Shown: one piece after another, positions 17,322 to 25,891 of the stretch
Layout of the letters: every line of letters starts with the position of its first letter
How positions within the stretch are numbered: the stretch's first letter is position 1
Assembly: GCF_013170825.1 (NCBI RefSeq)
Contig: NZ_CP033365.1
Coordinates: 124,001 to 188,000, forward strand
Reading direction: 5' to 3'
Source of the DNA: Mesorhizobium sp. NZP2298
Lineage (GTDB): Bacteria > Pseudomonadota > Alphaproteobacteria > Rhizobiales > Rhizobiaceae
DNA: 64,000 nucleotides
Notes under the pieces: generated by a model
Database searches by the model: none
What the model was told of the DNA's origin: nothing
What the model saw: only the letters and a program-made list of their open reading frames with translations
Program-made: the position numbers and the translations under genes

Positions 17322-19127
17322 TCAATGATTGTCCCTGGGAACGCCGCTGGTGTGGGCGACGTCCAGGTATTTCACGGCCGGCTTCAGCACCATCCCTTCC
17401 GAGAACTGGTCGACCATGCCGCGCTGGATCTCCTGCCACGGCGTCTGGTGCTTGGGGTAGTGGTAGCCGCCATTGCTCTCCAGCTCGGCGCGCCGCCTGG
17501 CAAGCTCTTCATCGCTGATCAGCATGTTGGCGGTGGCTTTGCGCAAGTCGATGCGCACACGGTCGCCGGTCTTGAGCAGCGCCAGTCCGCCGCCGATAGC
17601 GGCTTCCGGCGAGGCGTTGAGGATCGATGGCGAGCCCGACGTGCCCGACTGGCGGCCGTCACCGATGCAGGCCAGCGAGTGGATACCCTTCTTGATGAGG
17701 TAAGCCGGCGGCTGCATGTTGACGACCTCGGCGCCGCCGGGATAGCCGACCGGGCCGGCGCCGCGCATGAACAGGATGGAGTGCTCATCGATGCCTTGCG
17801 CCGGATCGTCGATGCGGGCGTGGTAGTCCTCCGGACCGTCGAAGACCATGGCGTTGCCCTCGAAGGCTTCCGGATCGTTCGGATTGGACAGATAGCGCTC
17901 GCGGAATTCCGGCGAGATGCCGCTCATCTTCATGATCGCGGAATCGAACAGATTGCCCTTGAAGTTGATGAAGCCGGCATTGGTCTTGAGCGGTTTGTCG
18001 ACACTGTGGATGACGTCGGCGTTTTCGTTTGCGACACCCTTGCAATTATCGCCGATGGATTTGCCGTTGACGGTCACGGCTTCAGGATAGGGCAGCAGCC
18101 CGGCCTTCATCAGTTCGGCAACCACGGCTGGCACGCCGCCGGCATGATGATAGTCCTCGCCCAGATATTCGCCGGACGGCTGCAGATTGACGATGAGCGG
18201 CACCTTGAGGCCGATCTTCTGCCAGTCGTCATTGTCGAGCGGCACGCCGAGATGGCGGGCGATGGCATTGAGATGGATCGGTGCGTTGGTCGAGCCGCCG
18301 ATCGCCGAATTGACGACGATGGCGTTCTCGAAGGCCTTGCGCGTCATGATATCGGACGGCTTCAAATCCTCATGCACCATGTCGACGATGCGCTTTCCCG
18401 TCTCGTAGGCGATCTGGCCGCGCTCACGGTATGGCGCCGGGATGGCGGCCGAGCCCGGCAGTTGCATGCCGAGCGCCTCGGCCAGCGAATTCATCGTGGT
18501 GGCGGTGCCCATGGTGTTGCAATAGCCGGTGGAGGGCGCCGAGGAGGCAACGATGTCCATGAACTCGTCATAATTGATCTCGCCGGCCGACAGGCGCTGG
18601 CGCGATTCCCAGACGATGGTGCCGGATCCGGTGCGCTTGCCCTTGTGCCAGCCGTTGAGCATCGGGCCGACAGACAGCGCGATGGCCGGGATATTGACGG
18701 TGGCCGCCGCCATAAGCAGCGCCGGCGTGGTCTTGTCGCAGCCGATGGTGAGCACAACGCCATCGAGCGGATAGCCGTAGAGCACCTCGACCAGGCTGAG
18801 ATAGGCAAGGTTGCGATCAAGGGCCGCGGTCGGGCGCTTGCCGGTCTCCTGGATCGGATGGCAGGGGAACTCGAAGGGGATGCCGCCCATCGAGACGATA
18901 CCTTCGCGCACGCGCTTGGCGAGCTCGATATGGTGCCGGTTGCAAGGCGACAGATCAGAGCCGGTCTGGGCAATGCCGATCAGCGGCTTGCCCGACATCA
19001 GTTCGGCGCGGGTCAGCCCGTAATTCAGGTAACGCTCCAGATAGAGCGCCGTCATTCCCGGATTGTCGGGGTTGTCGAACCACTCCTGCGAGCGAAATTT
19101 CTTCTTTCCTGTGGGGGCGCCAGCCAT
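17322..19127 (-). CDS. IlvD/Edd family sugar-acid dehydratase (xylonate/arabinonate type)
   Basis: A 601-residue dehydratase that removes water from an aldonic acid to give a 2-keto-3-deoxy acid. It resembles Caulobacter D-xylonate dehydratase XylD much more than biosynthetic IlvD: the start region [20 protein letters not shown] is of that type, and iron-sulphur ligands sit at C62 (SPCNRHH), C130 (IGCDKTTP) and C202 ([10 protein letters not shown]). Start 19127 is preferred to 19130 because GGAG is then six bases away. A palindrome typical of GntR operators lies just upstream. No sugar transporter is adjacent, so the exact substrate (xylonate, L-arabinonate or other) is open. Confidence 0.88.
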   Translation of the reverse strand: MAGAPTGKKKFRSQEWFDNPDNPGMTALYLERYLNYGLTRAELMSGKPLIGIAQTGSDLSPCNRHHIELAKRVREGIVSMGGIPFEFPCHPIQETGKRPTAALDRNLAYLSLVEVLYGYPLDGVVLTIGCDKTTPALLMAAATVNIPAIALSVGPMLNGWHKGKRTGSGTIVWESRQRLSAGEINYDEFMDIVASSAPSTGYCNTMGTATTMNSLAEALGMQLPGSAAIPAPYRERGQIAYETGKRIVDMVHEDLKPSDIMTRKAFENAIVVNSAIGGSTNAPIHLNAIARHLGVPLDNDDWQKIGLKVPLIVNLQPSGEYLGEDYHHAGGVPAVVAELMKAGLLPYPEAVTVNGKSIGDNCKGVANENADVIHSVDKPLKTNAGFINFKGNLFDSAIMKMSGISPEFRERYLSNPNDPEAFEGNAMVFDGPEDYHARIDDPAQGIDEHSILFMRGAGPVGYPGGAEVVNMQPPAYLIKKGIHSLACIGDGRQSGTSGSPSILNASPEAAIGGGLALLKTGDRVRIDLRKATANMLISDEELARRRAELESNGGYHYPKHQTPWQEIQRGMVDQFSEGMVLKPAVKYLDVAHTSGVPRDNH

Positions 19128-19139
19128 CATGGTCTCCGT

Positions 19140-19154
19140 ATTTGTATGACAAAT
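19140..19154. promoter_or_regulatory. GntR-like operator ATTTGT-ATG-ACAAAT
   Basis: Perfect 6-base arms, 10-13 bases upstream of the sugar-acid dehydratase start. TATGACAA repeats at 19158-19165, 13 bases on. The TTGT-N3-ACAA pattern is that of FadR-subfamily GntR repressors, which often govern sugar-acid genes. No GntR gene is in the window next to it. Confidence 0.5.
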
Positions 19155-19277
19155 CGATATGACAACGCGCGGATGCAGGCAAGGGGCACGCGCGATCTGA
19201 ATCCGGACTTTGGTGCGATAGACATGTATCGGGCCGCGCGCTAGGACCAATCGACATCAGTTGCACGGGAGGTCTTG

Positions 19278-19727
19278 ATGGCTTTGGTGATCGAAGGCGA
19301 GGAACGCATCGCGGCGCCCGTCCAGAAGGTATGGGAAGCTCTGAACGATCCGGCGGTGCTTAAGGAGAGCATTCCCGGTTGCCAGAGCCTGGAGAAGACG
19401 TCGGACACCGAGATGGCGGCGACGGTCGTGCTGAAGATCGGACCGATCAAGGCGACCTTCAATGGCGAGGTGACGCTGAAGAACCTCAAGCCGCCGCATT
19501 CCTACACGATCCAGGGCGAAGGCAAGGGCGGCATCGCCGGTTTCGCCAAGGGCGGCGCCGACGTGACGCTGACGGCGGATGGGCCGAATGCCACGGTGCT
19601 CAAATATGCCGCCAAGGCCGAAGTCGGCGGCAAGATCGCCCAGCTCGGCAGCCGGCTGATCGAGTCGACGTCGAAAAAACTGGCCGGGCAGTTCTTTTCG
19701 ACATTTGGCGAGAAGGTCGGCGGCTGA
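19278..19727 (+). CDS. CoxG-like SRPBCC protein (CO dehydrogenase subunit G family)
   Basis: A 149-residue member of the START/SRPBCC fold named after CoxG, which in CO-oxidising bacteria helps anchor or mature molybdenum CO dehydrogenase. The ATG at 19278 follows GGGAGG. It has the family's opening VIEGEERIAAPVQKVWEALN and the LKYAAKAEVGGKIAQLGSRL stretch near the C-terminus. No coxMSL genes are present, so this is a solitary paralogue of unknown partner, as is common in rhizobia. It is divergent from the dehydratase and converges on the apbC gene with a 16-base gap. Confidence 0.87.
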   Translation: MALVIEGEERIAAPVQKVWEALNDPAVLKESIPGCQSLEKTSDTEMAATVVLKIGPIKATFNGEVTLKNLKPPHSYTIQGEGKGGIAGFAKGGADVTLTADGPNATVLKYAAKAEVGGKIAQLGSRLIESTSKKLAGQFFSTFGEKVGG

Positions 19728-19743
19728 CCCTCTTCCCGGGAGG

Positions 19744-20919
19744 TCACTCGAAGACGATGCTCGGCACCGCCGCTTCGGCCGCGCCGCGTTCTTCATTGAC
19801 CCTGTCCCAGACCTTGGTGGCGATGTCGCGGTAGGTTTTCGCCGCTGCGCCGTCGGGCTTCGAGACGACCACCGGCGCACCGGCATCCGAGCTTTCGCGG
19901 ATGCCCATTTCCAGCGGCACTTCGCCGAGGAAGGTGACGCCGAGGCGTTCGGCTTCGCGGCGCGCGCCGCCATGGCCGAAAATGTCGTAGCGCTTGCCGG
20001 TGTCAGGGGCGATGAAATAGCTCATGTTCTCGACGATGCCGAGCAGCGGCACGTCGACCTTCTTGAACATGTTCAGCCCCTTGCGGGCATCGATGAGGGC
20101 CAGGTCCTGTGGCGTCGAGACGATGACGGCGCCGGCCAGCGGCACCTGCTGCGCCATGGTCAATTGCGCATCGCCGGTGCCGGGCGGCATGTCGACGACG
20201 AGCACGTCGAGCCTGCCCCATTCGACCTCGCGCAACATCTGTGTCAGTGCCGACATCACCATCGGCCCGCGCCAGATCATCGGCGTTTCCTCATCGACGA
20301 GGAAGCCCATCGACATCACCTTGAGGCCGTAATTCTCCATCGGCTTCAGGATCTTGCCGTCAACCGTCTGCGGGCGGCCATGGATGTCGAGCAGCTTGGG
20401 CATGGACGGGCCGTAGATGTCCGCATCGAGCACGCCGACCCGCAAGCCATTGGCGGCAAGGCCAAGCGCCAGGTTGACGGCGGTGGTCGACTTGCCGACG
20501 CCGCCCTTGCCCGAGGCAACCGCGATGATTGCCTCGATGCCGGGCACGCCGCGCTTGCCCTGGCTGTGCGAAGCGGGGGCATGCGGAACGGAACGCGGTG
20601 CGGCGGGCGAAGCCGGCGGGGCCGGCCTGGACGCGGGACGAGCCGGAACCGGTGCCTCCATGCCGCCGCCCTTCTTTTCCGCCGTCAACGCGACAACGGC
20701 CCCGGCAACACCTGGAATTGCCTTGACGACACGTTCGGCGGCGGCGCGCAGCGGCTCCATCTCCTGCGCCCTGGCGGCTGGAACAGTGATCGAGAAGAAC
20801 ACTTTCGAATCGGCGATGAAAATCTCGGAAACCATGCCGAGGTCGACAATGTTGCCGGTGAAATCCGGCCCATTGACCGTCTTCAGACGCTCGGTGACGA
20901 TTTCCTTGGTAACGGACAT
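19744..20919 (-). CDS. apbC: ApbC/Mrp/NBP35-family ATPase, Fe-S cluster carrier type
   Basis: Cytosolic P-loop ATPase, 391 residues, that holds and transfers Fe-S clusters. An N-terminal MIP18/DUF59 domain (about 1-85) is joined by a Pro/Ala-rich linker (about 88-125) to the ATPase with deviant Walker A ASGKGGVGKSTT (residues 135-146). In E. coli Mrp a CxxC in the segment after ENMS binds the cluster; here that segment (about residues 303-307) reads APDTG, with no Cys. Either cluster binding uses other residues or the protein has another role. It follows the pit gene by 75 bases on the same strand. Confidence 0.9.
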   Translation of the reverse strand: MSVTKEIVTERLKTVNGPDFTGNIVDLGMVSEIFIADSKVFFSITVPAARAQEMEPLRAAAERVVKAIPGVAGAVVALTAEKKGGGMEAPVPARPASRPAPPASPAAPRSVPHAPASHSQGKRGVPGIEAIIAVASGKGGVGKSTTAVNLALGLAANGLRVGVLDADIYGPSMPKLLDIHGRPQTVDGKILKPMENYGLKVMSMGFLVDEETPMIWRGPMVMSALTQMLREVEWGRLDVLVVDMPPGTGDAQLTMAQQVPLAGAVIVSTPQDLALIDARKGLNMFKKVDVPLLGIVENMSYFIAPDTGKRYDIFGHGGARREAERLGVTFLGEVPLEMGIRESSDAGAPVVVSKPDGAAAKTYRDIATKVWDRVNEERGAAEAAVPSIVFE

Positions 20920-20994
20920 GATTTTATCCTGGCGTTGGGCTGCCGCTCAGATAGTGCAGATTGAAGCCGACTCCAAGCGCCACGATGCCCGCGG

Positions 20995-21999
20995 TCAACC
21001 CGCCAGGTCGACGGCGAGATAAGTAAGAGCCGAAATCGCCGCCGTCGCCGGCAAGGTGATGATCCAGGCGATGACGATGTTGCCGGCGATGCCCCAGCGC
21101 ACCGCCGAGACGCGGCGGGCAGCGCCGACGCCGATGATGGCACCGGTGATCGTGTGCGTGGTCGATACGGGAACGCCGAGCCAGGTGGCGGCGAACAGCG
21201 TGATGGCGCCGCCGGTTTCGGCGCAGAAGCCCTGCATCGGATTGAGCCGGGTGATCTTCGAACCCATTGTGTGGACGATCCGCCAGCCGCCGAACAGCGT
21301 GCCGAGCGCCAGCGCCGACTGACAGGTGAGGACGACCCAGAGCGGCACGTAGAATTTCTCGCCGAGCATGCCTTGCGAATAGAGCAGCACGGCGATGATG
21401 CCCATGGTCTTCTGCGCATCGTTGCCGCCATGCCCGAGCGAATAGAGCGAGGCGGAAAAGAACTGCAGGACGCGAAAGGTGCTGTCGACGGCGAACGGCG
21501 TCTGGCGCAGGAACAGCCACGAAACCACCAGGATCAGGACAAGCGCCAGGATAAAACCGGTCGCCGGCGAGAGCACGATCGCGGCGACCGTCTTGCCAAG
21601 TCCCGACCAGACAATGGCACCGATGCCTGCCTTGGCGACGCCGGCGCCGACCAGCCCGCCGATCAGCGCGTGCGAGCTGCTCGAAGGGATGCCGGCAATC
21701 CAGGTGACGATGTTCCAGACAATGGCCCCGACGAGAGCCGAGAAGATCACCGCCGGCGTGACGATGCTGACGTCGACGATGCCTTTCCCCACGGTTTCGG
21801 CGACATGCAGGCCGAAGAACATGAAGGCGATGAAATTGAAGAAGGCTGCCCACAGCACTGCATATTGCGGCCTGAGCACGCGTGTGGAGACGATGGTGGC
21901 GATGGAATTGGCCGCATCGTGCAGGCCGTTGAGAAAATCAAAGAACAGCGCGACGGCGACAAGGCCGGCCAGCAGGGGGAAGGCGATCGCGGCGTCCAT
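20995..21999 (-). CDS. pit: Low-affinity inorganic phosphate transporter (Pit family)
   Basis: A 334-residue inner-membrane phosphate:proton symporter with about ten hydrophobic segments and the duplicated Pit signature: FDFLNGLHDAANSIATIVST in the N-terminal half and GVPVSTTHTITGAI in the C-terminal half. The length fits the short rhizobial OrfA-Pit protein of Sinorhizobium meliloti. It starts three bases after the DUF47 gene stop, forming the conserved orfA-pit operon, which in S. meliloti is expressed under phosphate sufficiency and repressed by PhoB. Confidence 0.95.
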   Translation of the reverse strand: MDAAIAFPLLAGLVAVALFFDFLNGLHDAANSIATIVSTRVLRPQYAVLWAAFFNFIAFMFFGLHVAETVGKGIVDVSIVTPAVIFSALVGAIVWNIVTWIAGIPSSSSHALIGGLVGAGVAKAGIGAIVWSGLGKTVAAIVLSPATGFILALVLILVVSWLFLRQTPFAVDSTFRVLQFFSASLYSLGHGGNDAQKTMGIIAVLLYSQGMLGEKFYVPLWVVLTCQSALALGTLFGGWRIVHTMGSKITRLNPMQGFCAETGGAITLFAATWLGVPVSTTHTITGAIIGVGAARRVSAVRWGIAGNIVIAWIITLPATAAISALTYLAVDLAG

Positions 22000-22002
22000 C
22001 GC

Positions 22003-22644
22003 CTAGACGTTCTCGATGACGATGCCGCTGATCTCGTTGGCGACGTCCTCGAAGCGATCGACCACCTTCTCCAGCTGACCATAGATTTCCGACCCGATCA
22101 GGTAGGCCATCGCGTCACCGCGGCCGTGGCGCCTGAACAGATCCTTCAGGCCCTGCTCATGCAAATCGTCGGCCCGGCCCTCGGCGCGCATGACTTCCTC
22201 GGCGATGGCGTTGAGGCGCGCGCTGTTGGCGCCGACCTTGGCGAGCAGCGGGATCGCCTCCGCGACCAGCCGCGCGGCGTCGACGATGACGGCGCCCATT
22301 TCCTGCATCAGCGGATCGAACTCCCGCTTCTCGAACAGTCTTACCGTCTTGACGGTCTTGTGCATCATGTCGATGGCATCATCCATCGACTGGATCAGAT
22401 CCTTGATGTCGCCGCGATCGAAAGGGGTGATGAAGGAGCGTCGCACGGCCAGCAGGACTTCGGCGGTGACGTGATCGGCCTCGTCCTCGAGATCGACGAT
22501 CTTCTGGCACCAGCGATCGATGTCCTTGCCCTGGAGAAGCTGCTGCAGCGCCTCCGCGCCGCCGACCACCGTGCGGGAATGCCGCTCGAACAGGTCGAAG
22601 AAACGATCTTCGCGTGGCAGCAGCTTGCGGAACCAGCCCAGCAT
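22003..22644 (-). CDS. DUF47 family PhoU-like phosphate transport regulator (OrfA)
   Basis: A 213-residue cytosolic helical protein of the PhoU-like DUF47 family, thought to modulate the adjacent Pit transporter. The ATG at 22644 follows GGGAG by six bases. The open frame continues upstream to 23244, but that part lies across the divergent LysR gene and is not protein-like. Characteristic stretches are FDLFERHSRTVVGGAEALQ, the acidic IVDLEDEADHVT and MDDAIDMMHKTVKTVRLFE. It is the first gene of the pit operon. Confidence 0.93.
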   Translation of the reverse strand: MLGWFRKLLPREDRFFDLFERHSRTVVGGAEALQQLLQGKDIDRWCQKIVDLEDEADHVTAEVLLAVRRSFITPFDRGDIKDLIQSMDDAIDMMHKTVKTVRLFEKREFDPLMQEMGAVIVDAARLVAEAIPLLAKVGANSARLNAIAEEVMRAEGRADDLHEQGLKDLFRRHGRGDAMAYLIGSEIYGQLEKVVDRFEDVANEISGIVIENV

Positions 22645-22813
22645 GTCAGTCTCCCATCGCGTCCGGTCCACGACCGTTTCATTGACATAGCGCCGCGCGA
22701 TGCCGCGGGAAACAGTAAGCCGGCTGAAAGATGTGGATGCGGAACGATTGCGCATATCGCTTGCGGCAAAGGACAATTTCCCCGAGCCTGTGCGTGACGA
22801 CCGGAAGGATGGC

Positions 22814-23713
22814 ATGATCGACAAACTCGAATTCTTCATCGCGCTGGCCAAGGAAGAACATTTCGGCCGGGCGGCGGAAGCGTGTGGCGTCACCCAGCCG
22901 ACCTTGTCGGCCGGCATCAAACAGCTGGAGGGGCAGCTCGGTGTCATGCTGGTCAATCGCGGGTCGCGTTTCCAGGGGCTGACGCCGGAGGGCAAGCAGG
23001 TGCTGGTCTGGGCGCGCCGCATCGTCGGCGATTCGAGGACCATGCGCGAGGAGATGCGGGCCGCGCGCCACGGCCTTTCCGGCCGCATCCGCATTGCCGC
23101 CATTCCGACCGCGCTCGCCATGGTGGCGCGGCTGACGACGCCGTTTCGCGAAAAGCACCCGGGCGTCACCTTCTCGGTGCTGTCGCGCACTTCGATCGAG
23201 GTGCTGTCGTTGCTCGGCAATTTCGACATCGACGCCGGCATCACCTATCTCGACAACGAGCCGCTCGGACGGGTGACCAGCGTGCCGCTCTACGACGAGC
23301 GCTATCAATTGATCACAGCCATCGGCAACCCTTATTCGGATCGCGACAAAGTGTCATGGGCCGAGATCAGCCAGTTGCCGCTGTGCCTCCTGACGCCCGA
23401 CATGCAGAACCGCCGCCTCATCGACCAGCATCTGGCCGAGGCCGGCGTGCAGGTGCGGCCGACGCTCGAATCCAATTCGATGATTGTGCTGTTCTCGCAT
23501 ATCCGAACCGGCAAATGGTCGTCGATCATGCCGCTCAACCTCGCGGAAACATTCGGCTTTTCGGAGCCGATCCGGGCCATTCCGATCGTCGAGCCGGATG
23601 CCAGCCACACGGTCGGCCTGGTGGCCGCGCCGCGCGAACCGCACACGCCGCTGGTGCAGGCGCTGCTGGACGAGGCGATGGCGCTGGCAGACGATTTCCG
23701 CGCCCATCGCTAG
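22814..23713 (+). CDS. LysR-family regulator, probable regulator of the fds operon
   Basis: A 299-residue LysR protein. The ATG at 22814 is chosen because MIDKLEFFIALAKEEHFGRA is the normal LysR N-terminus and GGAAGG lies upstream; 38 earlier in-frame codons are not LysR-like. The helix-turn-helix is at about residues 16-37 (FGRAAEACGVTQPTLSAGIK), and the effector-binding domain spans about 88-295. It lies 135 bases upstream of fdsG in the same direction, with a perfect LysR-type palindrome in that gap. Fds operons in other bacteria also carry a LysR gene (FdsR), so formate-linked control is likely. Confidence 0.92.
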   Translation: MIDKLEFFIALAKEEHFGRAAEACGVTQPTLSAGIKQLEGQLGVMLVNRGSRFQGLTPEGKQVLVWARRIVGDSRTMREEMRAARHGLSGRIRIAAIPTALAMVARLTTPFREKHPGVTFSVLSRTSIEVLSLLGNFDIDAGITYLDNEPLGRVTSVPLYDERYQLITAIGNPYSDRDKVSWAEISQLPLCLLTPDMQNRRLIDQHLAEAGVQVRPTLESNSMIVLFSHIRTGKWSSIMPLNLAETFGFSEPIRAIPIVEPDASHTVGLVAAPREPHTPLVQALLDEAMALADDFRAHR

Positions 23714-23738
23714 GTTAGAGACAGGAGGCTGAACGTGA

Positions 23739-23759
23739 TTGATAGAAGATTTCTATCAA
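23739..23759. promoter_or_regulatory. Perfect 9-3-9 palindrome before fdsG, LysR-type operator
   Basis: TTGATAGAA (23739-23747), GAT, TTCTATCAA (23751-23759). It contains T-N11-A and the ATAG-N7-CTAT core otherwise known from OxyR sites. It lies 26 bases after the LysR stop and 90 bases before the fdsG start, where an activator site would be. Confidence 0.7.
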
Positions 23760-23848
23760 GCGACGGATCAGCTTTATTGATTTCGCGGGTTTCCTCTGTT
23801 TTTGTAACGACTTAGCGCTAGAACGCTACCGACCAGGGAGGGCGCTGC

Positions 23849-24328
23849 ATGACGATGCAGCCTGCAAGTACCGAGATCGTATCGCGCACGGCCGCGATTA
23901 TCCATGAGCTGAAAGGCCTCGAAGGTCCGCTGCTGCCGATCCTCCACGGCATCCAGGAAGAGTTCGGGCATGTGCCGCAGGACGCCGTGCCCGTCATCGC
24001 CGATGAACTGAACCTGTCCAGGGCCGAGGTGCATGGCGTCGTGACCTTCTATCATGACTTCCGTGCGCGGCCGGCCGGCCGCCACGTGCTCAAGCTGTGC
24101 CAGGCGGAAGCCTGCCAGTCGATGGGTTCGGATGCGGTGGCCGCCAGGGTCAAGCAGCTGCTCGGCATCGATTTCCACGAGACCACCCGCGATGGATCGG
24201 TCACGCTTGAGCCGGTCTATTGCCTCGGGCTTTGCGCCTGTTCGCCGTCGGCGATGCTGGACGGCGAGGTGATCGGGCGGCTCGATGACGACAAGATCGA
24301 CGAGATCGTTGCCGAGGTGCGCTCATGA
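23849..24328 (+). CDS. fdsG: NAD-dependent formate dehydrogenase gamma subunit
   Basis: A 159-residue NuoE-like thioredoxin-fold subunit of the soluble formate dehydrogenase. It carries a [2Fe-2S] cluster bound by C84, C89, C125 and C129 (LCQAEAC and YCLGLCAC). The ATG at 23849 follows GGGAGG by seven bases; a second ATG at 23855 is possible. Its stop overlaps the fdsB start (ATGA). With FdsB it forms the NADH-producing diaphorase half of the complex. Confidence 0.96.
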   Translation: MTMQPASTEIVSRTAAIIHELKGLEGPLLPILHGIQEEFGHVPQDAVPVIADELNLSRAEVHGVVTFYHDFRARPAGRHVLKLCQAEACQSMGSDAVAARVKQLLGIDFHETTRDGSVTLEPVYCLGLCACSPSAMLDGEVIGRLDDDKIDEIVAEVRS

Positions 24329-25881
24329 TCCCCCGCATCTACATTCCCGGCGATTCCGGCGCGCTGGCGCTCGGCGCGGAAAAGGTCGCCAAGACCATTC
24401 GCGCTGAACTCGCCGAGCGTGGCATCGAGGCCAAGATCGTGCGCAACGGGTCGCGCGGCGCCTATTTCCTCGAGCCCATGGTCGAGGTGGCGACCGCCAA
24501 CGGCCGTGTCGCCTACGGGCCGGTCAAGCCGTCGGACGTCAAGAGCCTGTTCGATAGCGGCTTCCTCACCGGCGGCCATCACAAGCGCTGGCTGGGCGCG
24601 CCGGACAAGATTCCCTTCCTGGCCAAGCAGACCAGGCTGACCTTTGCGCGCTGCGGCATCAACGACCCGCTGTCGCTCGACGCCTACAAGTCGCTCGGCG
24701 GGCTGAAAGGCCTGCAGAACGCGGTGGCCATGGTGCCCGCAGATGTCGTCAAGCAGGTCACCGAGTCGGGTCTGCGCGGCCGGGGCGGCGCGGGTTTCCC
24801 GACCGGCATCAAATGGAAGACGGTGCTGGATACGGCGGGTGACCAAAAATACATCGTCTGCAACGCCGATGAAGGCGACAGCGCCACTTTCGCCGACCGC
24901 ATGATCATGGAGGGCGATCCCTTCGTGCTGATCGAAGGCATGACGATCGCCGGTGTCGCGACCGGCGCGACCAAGGGTTTCGTCTATATCCGCTCGGAAT
25001 ATCCGCACGCGGTGGCGACGATGAACAAGGCCGTCGAGATCGCCCGCAAGGCCGGCGTGCTCGGCGTCAATGTGCTAGGTTCGCCCAACGCCTTCGACAT
25101 GGAAATCCGCGTCGGCGCCGGCGCCTATGTCTGCGGCGAGGAAACCTCGCTGCTCAACAGCCTCGAAGGCAAGCGCGGCGTTGTGCGCGCCAAGCCGCCG
25201 CTGCCGGCGATCCAGGGCCTGTTCGGCAAGCCGACGGTGATCAACAATGTCATCTCGCTGGCTTCCGTTCCTATCATCATGGACAAGGGTGCGGCCTTCT
25301 ACAAGGATTTCGGCATGGGCCGTTCGCGCGGCACGATCCCGATCCAGATCGCCGGCAACGTCAAGCATGGCGGCCTGTTCGAGACGGCCTTCGGCCTGAC
25401 GCTGGGCGAGATCGTCGACGATATCGGCGGCGGCACCGCCACTGGCCGGCCGGTGAAGGCCGTGCAGGTCGGCGGCCCGCTCGGCGCCTATTTCCCGCGC
25501 TCGCTGTTCGACACCGCCTTCGACTATGAAGCCTTTGCCGCCAAGGACGGGCTGATCGGCCATGCCGGTATCACCGTGTTCGACGATACGGCCGACATGC
25601 TGAAGCAAGCGCGCTTCGCCATGGAGTTCTGCGCCATCGAAAGCTGCGGCAAGTGCACGCCCTGCCGCATCGGCTCGACGCGTGGGGTGGAGACCATCGA
25701 CAGGCTCGCCGCCGGCATCGAGCCGGAAAAGAACCTCGCTCTGGTCACCGATCTCTGCAACACGATGAAGTTCGGATCGCTCTGCGCGCTGGGTGGTTTC
25801 ACACCCTACCCGGTGATGAGCTCGATCACCCATTTCCCCGAGGATTTCAAGCCCGCGCCTGCGCGCGTGGCTGCTGAATAG
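24325..25881 (+). CDS. fdsB: NAD-dependent formate dehydrogenase beta subunit
   Basis: A 518-residue NuoF-like subunit that passes electrons via FMN to NAD+. It has an N-terminal thioredoxin-like region, the NADH-binding GLRGRGGAGFPTGIKW motif (about residues 150-165), the FMN site CNADEGDSATFADRM (about 180-194), and a C-terminal [4Fe-4S] site SCGKCTPCRIGSTRG with a fourth Cys about 40 residues on. Translation is coupled to fdsG by ATGA overlap. fdsA starts 10 bases after its stop. Confidence 0.97.
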   Translation: MIPRIYIPGDSGALALGAEKVAKTIRAELAERGIEAKIVRNGSRGAYFLEPMVEVATANGRVAYGPVKPSDVKSLFDSGFLTGGHHKRWLGAPDKIPFLAKQTRLTFARCGINDPLSLDAYKSLGGLKGLQNAVAMVPADVVKQVTESGLRGRGGAGFPTGIKWKTVLDTAGDQKYIVCNADEGDSATFADRMIMEGDPFVLIEGMTIAGVATGATKGFVYIRSEYPHAVATMNKAVEIARKAGVLGVNVLGSPNAFDMEIRVGAGAYVCGEETSLLNSLEGKRGVVRAKPPLPAIQGLFGKPTVINNVISLASVPIIMDKGAAFYKDFGMGRSRGTIPIQIAGNVKHGGLFETAFGLTLGEIVDDIGGGTATGRPVKAVQVGGPLGAYFPRSLFDTAFDYEAFAAKDGLIGHAGITVFDDTADMLKQARFAMEFCAIESCGKCTPCRIGSTRGVETIDRLAAGIEPEKNLALVTDLCNTMKFGSLCALGGFTPYPVMSSITHFPEDFKPAPARVAAE

Positions 25882-25891
25882 GAGCTGGCAG

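Noticed and set aside
19278..19727. Evidence for CO oxidation
   Set aside because: CoxG-like protein alone; no coxMSL or xdh-type subunits are in the window.
22645..23244. N-terminal extension of the DUF47 protein to 413 residues
   Set aside because: The extension lies across the divergent LysR gene, is not conserved-looking, and a good ribosome-binding site sits before 22644.
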